64,000 nt of DNA from contig NZ_JAALXT010000001.1 of NCBI RefSeq assembly GCF_011634775.1, positions 248,001 through 312,000 on the forward strand, given 5' to 3'. A program made the position numbers and the translations under genes. Source of the DNA: Thalassoroseus pseudoceratinae (GTDB lineage: Bacteria > Planctomycetota > Planctomycetia > Planctomycetales > Planctomycetaceae). Shown in pieces: positions 1 through 8,888 of the stretch. How positions within the stretch are numbered: position 1 is the first letter of the stretch; every line of letters begins with the position of its first letter. The notes beneath the pieces were generated by a model. It did no database searches. It was not told where the DNA came from and saw nothing but the letters and a program-made list of their open reading frames with translations.

Positions 1-2
1 AC

Positions 3-2300
3 GCAGCGGCTTTGGAGTATGTGCGGGCGATGCTTACCCACGGGAATCCGGAACTCGCCCGAACGGCGGCTTGGATCATCGGACGTATCGGCAACGTAAC
101 TGACATCAAACGGCTTCAAACCGCTCAGGACAAGATGCCGGACGAATTCAGCCGATGCTATTTTGAACACTCACGGGCCAACCTCGGTGACGCCGAAGCG
201 CAAGCCGCGTTGGTCCAAAACCTTGATTCCGACGACCCCGCCATTCGCACCTACGCGGCAACATTCGCCGGCGAGGCTCGCATTGCCGATGCCGTCCCCA
301 AACTTATTGCTATGTTGGACGATGAAACTTTGGATGTCCGAGTCCGCGCGGCTCAATCGCTGTTGGTCTTGGCTCAAGAACCAACAGATTCTACAAGCCT
401 CACCGTGCTGCCCAACGCGACGGAATCGGTTTACGACGCGTTGACTCAACAAGCAAAGAAGAAATTTGCCGAGCGTCGACAAGCATTTGAATCATTGGGA
501 ACTGATGCCGACTATCGTGTATGGCAGGACACACGACGAGAGTTCTTCGTGGAGCAACTCGGCGGGTTTCCCGAAAGAACACTGCTGAACGCCCAGGTGA
601 CGGGTAAACTCGATGGAGCCGACATCGGCAACGACGACATTCGCGTCGAGAAGATCCTATTCGAGAGCCGACCGAATCATCACGTCACAGCGGTTTTGTA
701 CTTACCGAAGACCGGCGACGCTCCGTATCCGGCGGTTTTGATCGCGTGTGGCCATTCCAAAACCGGGAAAGGTGCGGAGTACAATCAGCGACTCGGTATT
801 CTGCTGGCGAAGAACGGTATGGCGGCGATGTGTTACGATCCCATCGGCCAGGGCGAACGGTCGCAGGTTGCCGAGGAGGATGGACACCCCGCGAACCTGT
901 CCTCCGTCACGGAGCACTTCCTCAGCGGCGTTGGTGCAATTCTGACGGGAACAAACACGGCCCAATATCGGATTTGGGACGGAATGCGGTCGTTAGATTA
1001 CTTGGCGAGTCGAGACGACATCGACGCGACGCGACTCGGTTGCACCGGTTGCTCAGGCGGCGGGACTCTCACCAGTTATCTGATGGCCTTGGATGACCGT
1101 ATTCTGTGTGCCGCTCCGGCCTGCTACATCACGACGCTGGAAGGCCTGATCGAAACTCTCGGTCCGCAAGATTCCGAACAAAATATCTATGGGCAAATCG
1201 AATTTGGCATGGAGCAAACTGACTATGTTCTCATGCGGGCTCCAAAACCAACACTCATTTGCAGCACGACGGATGACTATTTCGGCATCGAAGGTGCGTG
1301 GGACACGTTCCGTCAGGCGAAGCGATTCTACGGGAGACTTGGACGACCGGAACGTGTCAACCTTGTCGAAACCGCTGGCAAACACGGGATCACACAAACT
1401 GGTCGCGAAACCATCGTCCGCTGGATGAAACGATGGCTGGCCGATGTCGACGAAGACGTGGCTGATCCTGGTTTCAATGTCTGGCCGGTCGAGGCACTGC
1501 ATTGCACACCCAAAGGCGAGGTCTTGTTACTCGACGGCGAGCGAACCGTCTTCGATCTCAATGAAGATCTGGCCAAACAAGATCGCACGTCGCGAGAAGA
1601 ATTTGACAACAAGCCCCCGGAATCCGCGCGAGCTACCATTCGCAAAATTGCGGGTGTCCGCCGGATCGAACAACTCCCAACCCCCAAAACGAGAACGCTT
1701 GGGCTCGGGAAGCATGGAGAGATTGAATTTCGTCGGCTGACGATGGAAGTCGGTGACGGCGTGACGTTGCCAATCCTACGGCTTGTTCCATCGAAACCGA
1801 ACGGTCGCCGAGTTCTGCTGCTGGGCGTCGAGAAACAATCCGCCAAGATTGAGCGGCTGAAGACCGAAGCCGAAGACGGCACGGAAGTCTGGGCCGTGGA
1901 TCTGCGGGGAATCGGGGAACTCCGAACGAAGTCTGCCAAAGACTTGTACGGCGATTGGAAAGCGTTCTTCATGGCCTACTTGTTGGGCGAAGCTTTCGTC
2001 GGGCAACAAACCGAAGACGTGTTGCAGTGTCTCCGCGTGATGCAACAGGGATTACCTGCGGAATCCAAAGTTGAAATCGTCGTCGACGGACACGCTCGTG
2101 TCGCTGCGTTACATACTGCGGCACTCGAACCAAATATGTGCCGCCTCCAACCGTTCCGAGAACCATTGCCGTCGTGGACGGAAATTCTCGATCAACCGCA
2201 ACTTCCGGGTCAACTCGCCACGACGATTCACGGCGTGCTTGAATACTACGATCTCGATGATCTCAAGCGTCTGGCAGGTCTCAAGCCGCACGCAAAGTGA
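3..2300 (+). CDS. HEAT-repeat / alpha-beta hydrolase fusion, 5' end outside window
   Basis: The reading frame is open from the left edge, so this is the 3' part of a longer gene. Numbering from the TTG at 12, residues about 1-125 are HEAT-like helical repeats. Residues about 150-480 form an alpha/beta hydrolase of the acetyl-xylan-esterase/dienelactone-hydrolase type: 'ACGHSKTGKG' begins the core, the nucleophile elbow is G-C-S-G-G with Ser348, and a DDYFG acid segment and a GKHGI histidine segment follow. Residues about 480-762 look like a second, degenerate hydrolase-like half without an obvious nucleophile elbow. The substrate is unknown; a secreted esterase acting on plant or algal polysaccharide is only a guess. 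A good terminator hairpin follows 25 bases after the stop. The hydrolase call is firm; the exact family is not. Confidence 0.85.
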   Translation, partial: AAALEYVRAMLTHGNPELARTAAWIIGRIGNVTDIKRLQTAQDKMPDEFSRCYFEHSRANLGDAEAQAALVQNLDSDDPAIRTYAATFAGEARIADAVPKLIAMLDDETLDVRVRAAQSLLVLAQEPTDSTSLTVLPNATESVYDALTQQAKKKFAERRQAFESLGTDADYRVWQDTRREFFVEQLGGFPERTLLNAQVTGKLDGADIGNDDIRVEKILFESRPNHHVTAVLYLPKTGDAPYPAVLIACGHSKTGKGAEYNQRLGILLAKNGMAAMCYDPIGQGERSQVAEEDGHPANLSSVTEHFLSGVGAILTGTNTAQYRIWDGMRSLDYLASRDDIDATRLGCTGCSGGGTLTSYLMALDDRILCAAPACYITTLEGLIETLGPQDSEQNIYGQIEFGMEQTDYVLMRAPKPTLICSTTDDYFGIEGAWDTFRQAKRFYGRLGRPERVNLVETAGKHGITQTGRETIVRWMKRWLADVDEDVADPGFNVWPVEALHCTPKGEVLLLDGERTVFDLNEDLAKQDRTSREEFDNKPPESARATIRKIAGVRRIEQLPTPKTRTLGLGKHGEIEFRRLTMEVGDGVTLPILRLVPSKPNGRRVLLLGVEKQSAKIERLKTEAEDGTEVWAVDLRGIGELRTKSAKDLYGDWKAFFMAYLLGEAFVGQQTEDVLQCLRVMQQGLPAESKVEIVVDGHARVAALHTAALEPNMCRLQPFREPLPSWTEILDQPQLPGQLATTIHGVLEYYDLDDLKRLAGLKPHAK

Positions 2301-2324
2301 AACGGACATCGGCCATGAGAAAAA

Positions 2325-2361
2325 CCGCCGCGACGAAGGATTCGTCGGGCGGTTGTTGTTT
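2325..2361 (+). terminator. Rho-independent terminator of the hydrolase gene
   Basis: A GC-rich stem (CCGCC, one bulged G, CGACGAA pairing with TTCGTCG-GGCGG) around a GGA loop is followed by TTGTTGTTT. It begins 25 bases after the stop at 2300. Confidence 0.75.
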
Positions 2362-2383
2362 CGATGATATCCCGCGAATTGTA

Positions 2384-2857
2384 TTAGCGGTTCAATGCGT
2401 TTTCATCGTCCATGAAGAAGTCTGTCGGACCTCGGGTGGTGTAATACGGATAGACCGTAACACCGGCCGGTTGCCCCGCTCGGGGGTATACGAGATTCTT
2501 CGGTGCGTGATAACGAATATCGTACCGATGAGTCGGGAAGGTTCCCGGAGGAGCCTGCGGATTCGTTGGTTGAACAAATTTCCCTCGCCATGTCTGTGCA
2601 AATTCGGGATACGAAGTTCCATAGACACCGGGCGGCATTTGTCCGGTGCCTAGCGGAGCTTGGCCGTACATGCCAGGTCCGTATTGCCCCATTCCGCCGG
2701 GCATTCCAGACTGACCGTACATGCCATTTGCATAGGGATTCGCTCCCGATGGACAATACTGAGGTGCACCACCTGGGTATTGTGCTTTGGCCGGTGATGC
2801 CCCACTAGCCACAGCGACCGTCACGGCGACCGCCAGCAAGCCTATCGTTCGTCGCAT
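2384..2857 (-). CDS. Small secreted Gly/Pro/Tyr-rich protein
   Basis: 157 residues from the ATG at 2857, chosen because AAAAGGGGAAGAG lies just upstream and a classical signal peptide follows (MRRTIGLLAVAVTVAVASGA, cleavage near AKA-QYP). A longer frame to 2959 would bury this signal peptide. The mature part is rich in Gly, Pro, Tyr, Met and Gln with loose repeats of the kind GMYGQ, then a less repetitive C-terminal half (TFPTHRYDIRYHAPKNLVYP). I do not recognise the family. Composition suggests an extracytoplasmic, surface or matrix-type protein. It is convergent with the hydrolase gene and its promoter would lie in the 2858-3179 gap. Confidence 0.7.
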   Translation of the reverse strand: MRRTIGLLAVAVTVAVASGASPAKAQYPGGAPQYCPSGANPYANGMYGQSGMPGGMGQYGPGMYGQAPLGTGQMPPGVYGTSYPEFAQTWRGKFVQPTNPQAPPGTFPTHRYDIRYHAPKNLVYPRAGQPAGVTVYPYYTTRGPTDFFMDDENALNR

Positions 2858-3179
2858 TCTCTCTTCCCCTTTTGCAGCCGATCCAGTGACTGGTCGGAAC
2901 AGAAATTCAGCCCTAATTTGGGTGGATTTCCTTAACCGTTCATTGACTGAGGGCAACAACTCTCATCGCCCTATGTGTGTTTATCGGACATCCTCCGGTA
3001 AAACATGGAAAATCGTTTCAAAACGCCGTCCCGGAATAACAGGTTCGAGCGGTCGCACTTGCAGAATCCGCATAACCGCTATAGATTAACACACATCATC
3101 GACGCTGAAGCTGTCATGGTTGATAGCTTTAAATATATGTCTCAAATACGCTTAGGACGACGGTCCAGGAGTAGACCGA
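2858..3179. other. Divergent intergenic region
   Basis: 322 bases between two divergently read genes. I see no gene. A possible promoter for the rightward gene is TTGCAG at 3059-3064, a 15-base spacer and TATAGA at 3080-3085; the spacer is short, so this is weak. An A/T-rich patch (TTTAAATATATG) sits near 3128-3140. Confidence 0.4.
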
Positions 3180-3923
3180 GTGTTTGTCGCTGCATCGACC
3201 CATTGCTTCCGGGATCTTCCCTTCGAAGAAGCCTGTGTTCAACTAACCGATCTGGACTATGACAAAGTCGAGATCTGGATGAGTTCGCAGAGTGACCATC
3301 TGCGTCCGGAGGATGTAGTTGCGGACCCGGACGCGTTTTATTCCAATTTTCGAGAACAGACCCGGCTGACGCCGATTGCGTTCTGTCTCGAAGAGGATGT
3401 TTCCGCCGAAACGTTGACGGCTCTGTCCCGACTCGCCAAACAGATGCGGGTGACCCAAATCACCGTGCCGTCATCGGAAATGGGAACCCCCTTCAACATG
3501 GAAGTTGATCGGTTGCGGGAGTTCGTGAGTATCACGAACCGTGACTCCGTGCGACTCTCGATTAAAACCAAGACCGGCCATCTAACCGAAGACCCACACA
3601 CGGCGGTTGAGCTGTGTCAGGCCGCGAAGGGTCTGGGCATTACCCTCGACCCCAGCTATTACATTTGTGGCCCGAGTCGTGGCCAAACTTACGACCAGGT
3701 CTTCCCTTACGTTTATCATACCCATCTTCGCGACACATCGCCGGAGCAAGTCCAGGTGCAAATCGGATTGGGCGAAGTCGATTATAATCGGCTGGTTTCC
3801 CTCCTCGAACGCCAGCCGTATTCGATTGCATTATCCGTGGAATTGCTGCCAGAACAGTTGGAAGGATCGGATCGAATGCTGGAGATGCGAAAGTTGCGTC
3901 GCCTGCTGGAAACGCTTCTCTAA
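3180..3923 (+). CDS. Sugar phosphate isomerase/epimerase-like TIM-barrel protein
   Basis: 247 residues from a GTG start, supported by AGGAG at 3167-3171. The pattern is that of the AP-endonuclease-2 / xylose-isomerase-like barrel: N-terminal FVAASTHCFRDLPFEEA, a central KTKTGHLTEDP strand, LGITLDPSYYICGPS, then YHTHLRDTSP and a C-terminal LSVELLPE. In this family Asp, His and Glu residues on barrel strands usually bind a divalent metal, and DPSYY, HTHLRD and VELLPE fit those places. The substrate cannot be read. It is followed after 47 bases by the DJ-1-like gene on the same strand, probably one operon. Confidence 0.75.
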   Translation: MFVAASTHCFRDLPFEEACVQLTDLDYDKVEIWMSSQSDHLRPEDVVADPDAFYSNFREQTRLTPIAFCLEEDVSAETLTALSRLAKQMRVTQITVPSSEMGTPFNMEVDRLREFVSITNRDSVRLSIKTKTGHLTEDPHTAVELCQAAKGLGITLDPSYYICGPSRGQTYDQVFPYVYHTHLRDTSPEQVQVQIGLGEVDYNRLVSLLERQPYSIALSVELLPEQLEGSDRMLEMRKLRRLLETLL

Positions 3924-3970
3924 GTCCGAACTGTTCCTCACAGCAAGTTTGACGCAACACGGATCGAACG

Positions 3971-4555
3971 ATGGCTGACACAAAACGAATTTTGGTTCTC
4001 GCGGGTGATTTCGTCGAGGACTACGAAATAATGGTGCCGGTACAGGCTCTACAAATGTGCGGATTCCAGGTGGACGTTGTCTGCCCGGATAAATCCGCCG
4101 GAGAAACCATCCGCACCGCCATCCACGATTTTGAGGGCGATCAAACCTACACGGAAAAACCAGGGCATAACTTCACCCTGAACGCTTCCTTCGCAGATGT
4201 GGATTCTGCGAACTATGTTGGCTTGGTCGTTCCGGGCGGTCGAGCGCCGGAGTACATTCGGTTGAACGAACGCGTCTTAGAGATCGTGCGTGAGTTCGCC
4301 ACCGAACAGAAGCCAATCGCCGCCGTTTGTCACGGTTTGCAAGTCTTGTCTGCCGCAGGGGTTCTGAAAGATCGATCCTGCACCGCTTATCCGGCGTGCC
4401 GACCGGAAGTGACTAGTGGAGGCGGGCAATTCGTAGAGGTCGAGATCGATGCGTCGCATATCGACGCGAACTTGGTGACCGCTCCCGCTTGGCCCGCTCA
4501 CCCAAATTGGTTGCGTGACTTCTTGAAAGTGCTCGGTGCGAAAATCGAAATCTGA
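3971..4555 (+). CDS. DJ-1/PfpI family protein
   Basis: 194 residues. The fold signature is complete: N-terminal [19 protein letters not shown], a central [13 protein letters not shown], and the nucleophile elbow AAVCHG with Cys120-His121; Glu16 in VEDYE is the acidic partner expected in this superfamily. Members include PfpI-type proteases/deglycases and stress-related class I glutamine-amidotransferase-like proteins, so the reaction is not settled. The length is close to the usual 170-200 residues. It is cytoplasmic, with no signal peptide, and is likely co-transcribed with the barrel protein upstream and the DUF423 gene downstream. Confidence 0.88.
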   Translation: MADTKRILVLAGDFVEDYEIMVPVQALQMCGFQVDVVCPDKSAGETIRTAIHDFEGDQTYTEKPGHNFTLNASFADVDSANYVGLVVPGGRAPEYIRLNERVLEIVREFATEQKPIAAVCHGLQVLSAAGVLKDRSCTAYPACRPEVTSGGGQFVEVEIDASHIDANLVTAPAWPAHPNWLRDFLKVLGAKIEI

Positions 4556-4600
4556 CCCGCTCCCCGATTGCAAAAGCGGCAACAAGACAGGATCGAACTC

Positions 4601-5044
4601 ATGACGTGGTCGGCTCTTGGAGCAGTGTTGGCGGGACTCGCGGTCGTCACCGGAGCATTTGCCGCTCACGGTTTGGATGGCGTTTTGCAACGAAAGTATG
4701 ACGGGCAGTCGAAAACCGTTCTCGGTCGGGAAATTCCCGCTGCGGAAAAATATCTGGGCGACTTCAAAACGGCCGCCCATTACCAAATGGTCCACGCTCT
4801 CGCTCTCCTATTTGTCGGGTTGCTGTCCGCGACGAAAACATCTACCAGCTTGCAGATCGCCGGTTGGAGTTTTCTCGTCGGCATCGTCGTCTTCAGTGGC
4901 AGCCTTTATCTGCTGGTGGTCGCTGGCCCACGATGGCTGGGAGTTCCTTGGGGTGCGATTACACCGATCGGGGGCGTCGCGTTCTTGGTCGGCTGGGCCG
5001 CCCTGTTCTTCGCGACTCTGGCAAAGTCTCCCGCAGGCAGTTGA
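4601..5044 (+). CDS. DUF423 family inner-membrane protein
   Basis: 147 residues from the ATG at 4601; an upstream in-frame TTG at 4568 is less likely because AGGA precedes the ATG. Four hydrophobic segments are visible, with the family pattern WSALGAVLAGLAVVTGAFAA HGL near the start, then HYQMVHALALLFVGLL, a third helix LVGIVVFSGSLYLLVV and a C-terminal ITPIGGVAFLVGWAALF. The family (YwdK/YgdD-like) has no firmly known function. A stretch of about 30 residues between helix 1 and 2 makes it slightly longer than usual. It is the third gene of the 3180-5044 row and is followed by a small hairpin. Confidence 0.85.
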   Translation: MTWSALGAVLAGLAVVTGAFAAHGLDGVLQRKYDGQSKTVLGREIPAAEKYLGDFKTAAHYQMVHALALLFVGLLSATKTSTSLQIAGWSFLVGIVVFSGSLYLLVVAGPRWLGVPWGAITPIGGVAFLVGWAALFFATLAKSPAGS

Positions 5045-5046
5045 GA

Positions 5047-5073
5047 TCACGCCCGCTTCAAGCGAGAGCGTGA
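5047..5073 (+). terminator. Hairpin after DUF423 gene
   Basis: TCACGC and inner CGCTT pair with AAGCG and GCGTGA, starting three bases after the stop. There is no T-run, so it may be a processing or factor-assisted terminator. Confidence 0.45.
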
Positions 5074-5271
5074 AAACTCCCCGAGTGCTTTGTTGCCTTC
5101 GAACAACCCAGTCATTACCCTGACATTTCGGGTTATTTGACCGTTCTCCGTTTTCGATGGGGATACGCAACCGGCTTTGCTCGCGCGACCTCGTCAATGT
5201 CAGGCTGGAAGAACGGTTCCCGCACCTGTGAATCACTCCTGCTTGTTTGCTCGATAATCGAAGGTTATTCC

Positions 5272-6732
5272 ATGAATCGCGTTGTGTCCGCGTGCCTGAT
5301 GATGGCACTCATTGGCTGCTTCTGGGGATGCCAGTCCGACGAATCGGCCCAACTTGCGGCTGAACTCGAGAAAACTCAGCTCGAACTCAAACAAGTTCAA
5401 ACCGCGAACGAGGAACTCCAACAAGAAGTTGAGTTCAACAAAGAGAAGGCCAAGAAACTTCTCTCGGAAAAGAACGAGCTTGCGAACAATCTTGATCAAC
5501 GTACGCAGTCGGCCCAGAAAGCCGCTCAGGAACAGATTGAAGAAGCTCGCAAGGGTGTCGTGAAGGCGATTGAGTCGTTTGGTGGAAGCGTGGTCATCCA
5601 GAATGGGAACGTCACCCGAGTCGATTTCAGCAAGAGCTTCGCAACTAAAAACGATCTCGTGTTGTTATCCGCGTTGCCATACGTTGAACGACTCTACCTC
5701 TCTGGCCCAAACTACGACAATGAGAGCATTTCCCGATTGGAACCGCTCAGCCGTCTAGTCGTGCTTGATCTAAGCGACACCACCGTCGGTGACGAGGCTC
5801 TCGCGAAGCTAGCCAGCATGGAAAGTATGCAGGGGCTAAAAGCGTTGTACCTTCGACGGACCAACGTCACCGGAGATGGTCTCAAACACCTGAAAAAGCT
5901 GCCGGCACTTCGAGATCTTGATCTCCGTTACACCAACGTCGACGACGCCGGGATCAAGCATCTGAGTGAAATGCCACAGATTACGAACTTGAAATTGGAA
6001 CAAACCCAGATCACAGAAGCTGCGGTTGACGACTTGGCTAAACTCAAGAACTTGGCCGAGTTGAACTTGAACAAGCAATACTTCGGCAACGCGATCATGC
6101 CGAAACTTGCGACGTTGCCGAAACTCAAAGCCTTGTATCTGGGTTCGACAAACATCGACGATGCAGGCTTGGAGCCACTCAAGGATGTCAAATCGCTGCA
6201 ACGACTCGAACTGTGGAACGACTTCGTCACCGGAGACGGTTTGGCTCACCTCAAGGGCCTGAGCGAAATGCGGCATTTGAATCTTCGGCAAACACTGCCA
6301 GACGATGAAGCCATGAAACATCTGCTCGGCATGAAGAAACTGGAAGTGTTGGATTTGAGCGAAGTCACAACAGTGACCGATGCCGGCATTAAGAATCTGG
6401 AACCATTGAAATCACTACGGAATCTCGATTTGTGGCAGACGGCGATTACCGATGAGGCCACAAAATCACTGGCGACGTTGGGCAACCTCAGAAAACTCAG
6501 TTTGGAAGCAACGCCAGTCACCGACGCAGGCGTCAAAAACTTGACCACGCTGAAAAACCTAGAACACCTCAATTTGGCGAAAACTCAACTTTCCGACGAT
6601 GTGTTCAGCACACTCGCCGAGTTCCCCAAACTCAAAGAGGTCATCTTGACTTTCGCGGGTGTCTCGGACGATGCGGTTGAGGCGTTCAAGAAGGATCATC
6701 CAAACGTCAAATTCATTGAACAAGCACGATGA
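5272..6732 (+). CDS. Leucine-rich-repeat lipoprotein with coiled coil
   Basis: 486 residues from the ATG at 5272, preceded by GAAGG. It opens with a lipoprotein signal (MNRVVSACLMMALIGC, lipobox LIGC with Cys16; Cys20 is an alternative). Residues about 22-90 are a charged heptad coiled coil (many Glu/Lys/Gln). From about residue 120 to the end there are roughly 14-15 leucine-rich repeats of the bacterial type, with the recurrent unit 'L..L.L..T.I.D.G...L..L', for instance LRDLDLRYTNVDDAGIKHL. A periplasmic or surface protein-binding role is likely from architecture alone; no partner can be named. Planctomycete genomes often hold many such proteins. A strong hairpin follows before argH. Confidence 0.85.
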   Translation: MNRVVSACLMMALIGCFWGCQSDESAQLAAELEKTQLELKQVQTANEELQQEVEFNKEKAKKLLSEKNELANNLDQRTQSAQKAAQEQIEEARKGVVKAIESFGGSVVIQNGNVTRVDFSKSFATKNDLVLLSALPYVERLYLSGPNYDNESISRLEPLSRLVVLDLSDTTVGDEALAKLASMESMQGLKALYLRRTNVTGDGLKHLKKLPALRDLDLRYTNVDDAGIKHLSEMPQITNLKLEQTQITEAAVDDLAKLKNLAELNLNKQYFGNAIMPKLATLPKLKALYLGSTNIDDAGLEPLKDVKSLQRLELWNDFVTGDGLAHLKGLSEMRHLNLRQTLPDDEAMKHLLGMKKLEVLDLSEVTTVTDAGIKNLEPLKSLRNLDLWQTAITDEATKSLATLGNLRKLSLEATPVTDAGVKNLTTLKNLEHLNLAKTQLSDDVFSTLAEFPKLKEVILTFAGVSDDAVEAFKKDHPNVKFIEQAR

Positions 6733-6794
6733 TGGCCAGGAGAAACCTCATTTTCTCATCCCGATCGAGATGATGGTTTCATCAACGATTTACG

Positions 6795-6833
6795 GTCCTG
6801 ATCGCAACTCATTCGTGAGTTGTGATCCAGGAC
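6795..6833 (+). other. 17-bp hairpin with TTCG tetraloop upstream of argH
   Basis: GTCCTG-ATCGCAACTCA pairs with TGAGTTGTGATC-C-AGGAC around TTCG: 12 pairs including one G-T, a single bulged C, then five more pairs. No T-run follows. It sits 62 bases after the LRR stop and 57 bases before the argH ATG, so it may end the LRR transcript or shape the argH leader. Confidence 0.7.
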
Positions 6834-6890
6834 ATTCAAACGCTGCTCGTGTTGTGACATTTTCACCTTTCACAGAATCTCGTGTGTCTT

Positions 6891-8267
6891 ATGAAACTCT
6901 GGAGCGGACGCTTCGCACAGGAAACCGACCCGCGTGTGGAATCGTTCACGGAGTCCATTAGCTTCGACGTGCGATTGGCTCGTCACGATGTGCGTGGCTC
7001 CCAAGCCCATGCCACAATGCTGGCGAAAGTCGGCTTGCTGACCGAGCAGGAACGTGACCAGATCGTCAACGAACTGAATGCGATTCTTGCTCGGATCGAG
7101 AACGGCGATTTGGAGCTTTCCCCGTCGCTCGAAGACGTCCATATGCACATCGAGTCGGCGTTGATCGAAAAGTTGGGTGACGTCGGGCGAAAGCTGCACA
7201 CCGGACGCAGCCGGAACGACCAAGTCGCCACCGACATGAAACTTTTCACGCGTGAAGCGATCGAACACATTGATCGTTTGCTGCAAGATGCGCAATGCGC
7301 TCTTGTAGACCGCACGGAACGAGACGTTGATGTCATTCTTCCTGGTTACACGCACCTCCAGCGTGCGATGCCGGTGATGGCGGGACACTATTGGTTGGCG
7401 TATTGCGAGAAGTTTCAACGCGACCGAGATCGCCTCAGCGATTGCTTAAGACGAGTCAATGTCAGTCCGCTTGGTTGTGCGGCACTGGCCGGAACAAGTT
7501 TGCCAATCGATCGGGACTATACAACCGAACTGCTCGGGTTCTCTGAACCGGCGGCAAACAGCTTGGATGTTTCAAGTGATCGCGACTATCAAATTGAGTT
7601 CGTGTCGGCACTCGCGTTGATCGCAACGCATTTGAGTGGATGGGCCGAAGAGTGGATTCTGTGGTTCAGCACGGAGTTCGGTTTCCTCAAACTTCCCGAC
7701 GCCTACACCACCGGTTCGTCCATCATGCCGCAAAAGCGAAACCCGGATGTGCTCGAACTCATCCGTGGGAAGTCGGCCCGTGTGATGGCGAGCGTGTCGC
7801 AATTGCTATTGTTGGTCAAGAACCTTCCGATGGCATACAACCGTGACCTGCAAGAAGACAAGCTTGCGTTGTTCGACGCATACGACACCATCGCCGCCTG
7901 TTTGGAACTTGTCCCGGATATTATCTCCGGTGCCGAATTGCAAGTCGATCGCATTCGTGAGCGGCTCGATGAAGGCTTCCTCGATGCAACGGCGTTGATG
8001 GAATACCTCATCAAACGGGGTGTGCCGATGCGTTCCGGGCATGGAATTGTTGGTCGGTTGGTTGCGGAATGCGAGCAGCGTGGTTGTCGGCTTTCCGATC
8101 TCACATTGGCCGAATTTCAAGCCGCTTCCGACCGCGTCGACGAAACCGTTTTCGATGTGCTCGGTCCGGACAACGCCGTTGCCGCTCTCCAGAGTTACGG
8201 TTCGGGAGGACGGGCGGCCGTCGCCGAACAGACACAACGCTGGAAGCAACAGCTCAGCGAGTCATAA
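6891..8267 (+). CDS. argH: Argininosuccinate lyase
   Basis: 458 residues from the ATG at 6891 (MKLWSGRF, the usual ArgH start; an in-frame GTG at 6882 is less likely). It cleaves argininosuccinate to arginine and fumarate, the last step of arginine synthesis, in the cytoplasm as a tetramer. Landmarks are [13 protein letters not shown] near residue 103, PGYTHLQRA with His155, and the fumarase/lyase signature [12 protein letters not shown] near 275, which carries the catalytic serine loop. The length is typical. No other arginine gene is nearby, and the leader holds a strong TTCG-capped hairpin. Confidence 0.98.
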   Translation: MKLWSGRFAQETDPRVESFTESISFDVRLARHDVRGSQAHATMLAKVGLLTEQERDQIVNELNAILARIENGDLELSPSLEDVHMHIESALIEKLGDVGRKLHTGRSRNDQVATDMKLFTREAIEHIDRLLQDAQCALVDRTERDVDVILPGYTHLQRAMPVMAGHYWLAYCEKFQRDRDRLSDCLRRVNVSPLGCAALAGTSLPIDRDYTTELLGFSEPAANSLDVSSDRDYQIEFVSALALIATHLSGWAEEWILWFSTEFGFLKLPDAYTTGSSIMPQKRNPDVLELIRGKSARVMASVSQLLLLVKNLPMAYNRDLQEDKLALFDAYDTIAACLELVPDIISGAELQVDRIRERLDEGFLDATALMEYLIKRGVPMRSGHGIVGRLVAECEQRGCRLSDLTLAEFQAASDRVDETVFDVLGPDNAVAALQSYGSGGRAAVAEQTQRWKQQLSES

Positions 8268-8295
8268 ACCGAGCCTCTCGAAACAGGCCACCGGC

Positions 8296-8323
8296 TTGTT
8301 CATTCGGAGAAGAGCGGTAAAAT
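8296..8323 (+). promoter_or_regulatory. Candidate promoter of the NfeD-FloA operon
   Basis: TTGTTC at 8296-8301, a 16-base spacer and TAAAAT at 8318-8323. The expected transcription start falls at about 8330-8331, on the ATG itself, so the first gene could be read from a leaderless mRNA. Confidence 0.4.
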
Positions 8324-8330
8324 ACGGAGT

Positions 8331-8888
8331 ATGGACTCCACCGCTCTCACAGCATTGGCATTGTTCGGCTTGGCAGCCGTCTTCGTGCTGCTGGAGATGC
8401 TCTTCGGCACCGATGGCTCACTGCTGATTCTCGCAGGAGTATCGGGCATCGGCGGATTCGTCTTCATGCTGCGATCGACTTGGCTTCCACGTGAAATTGC
8501 ATGGTGGGCCTATCCTGCCCTCGCGGTCGGCGGGATCATTTTGGCCTCGATTGTCGCCGTGTATTTGTTTCCCCATTCGGCGATTGGCGAAAATCTGCTC
8601 GGTGAACCAGAGCCAGGCGACGTCACTCCATTTGCCCCCGATGACGGTGAGCGCCTACAATATATCGGGCGTCGCGGAAAAACGCTGACAGTGATGAACC
8701 CCGGCGGTTTGGTGCTGTTGGATGGCAAACGCGAACACGCCGAAACGGAGGGTGTCGTGATCGAACCCGGTGAGACAATCGAGGTCATCGAACTTCGGGG
8801 CCAGCGGTTCGTGGTCCGATCGGTGCGAGATACCGCATCCGCCACACCGCCACCAACTTTGGATGAAACTCAAAACAGAACAGTGTGA
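8331..8888 (+). CDS. NfeD-like membrane protein, first copy
   Basis: 185 residues. Three or four hydrophobic segments fill residues 5-85 (ALTALALFGLAAVFVLLEML and following). A C-terminal OB-fold-like domain of the NfeD family follows: IGRRGKTLTVMNPGGLVLLDGK, then a VVIEPGETIEVIELRGQRFVV ending. NfeD proteins work with stomatin/flotillin-type SPFH proteins in membrane microdomains. There is no ClpP-like protease domain, so this is the short form. The stop and the next start share one base (TGATG), implying translational coupling to the second NfeD gene, and FloA follows. Confidence 0.85.
   Translation: MDSTALTALALFGLAAVFVLLEMLFGTDGSLLILAGVSGIGGFVFMLRSTWLPREIAWWAYPALAVGGIILASIVAVYLFPHSAIGENLLGEPEPGDVTPFAPDDGERLQYIGRRGKTLTVMNPGGLVLLDGKREHAETEGVVIEPGETIEVIELRGQRFVVRSVRDTASATPPPTLDETQNRTV

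Noticed and set aside
3040-3080. GGTTCGA-like stretch that recalls a tRNA T-loop
   Set aside because: No acceptor stem, anticodon stem or D-loop can be formed around it.
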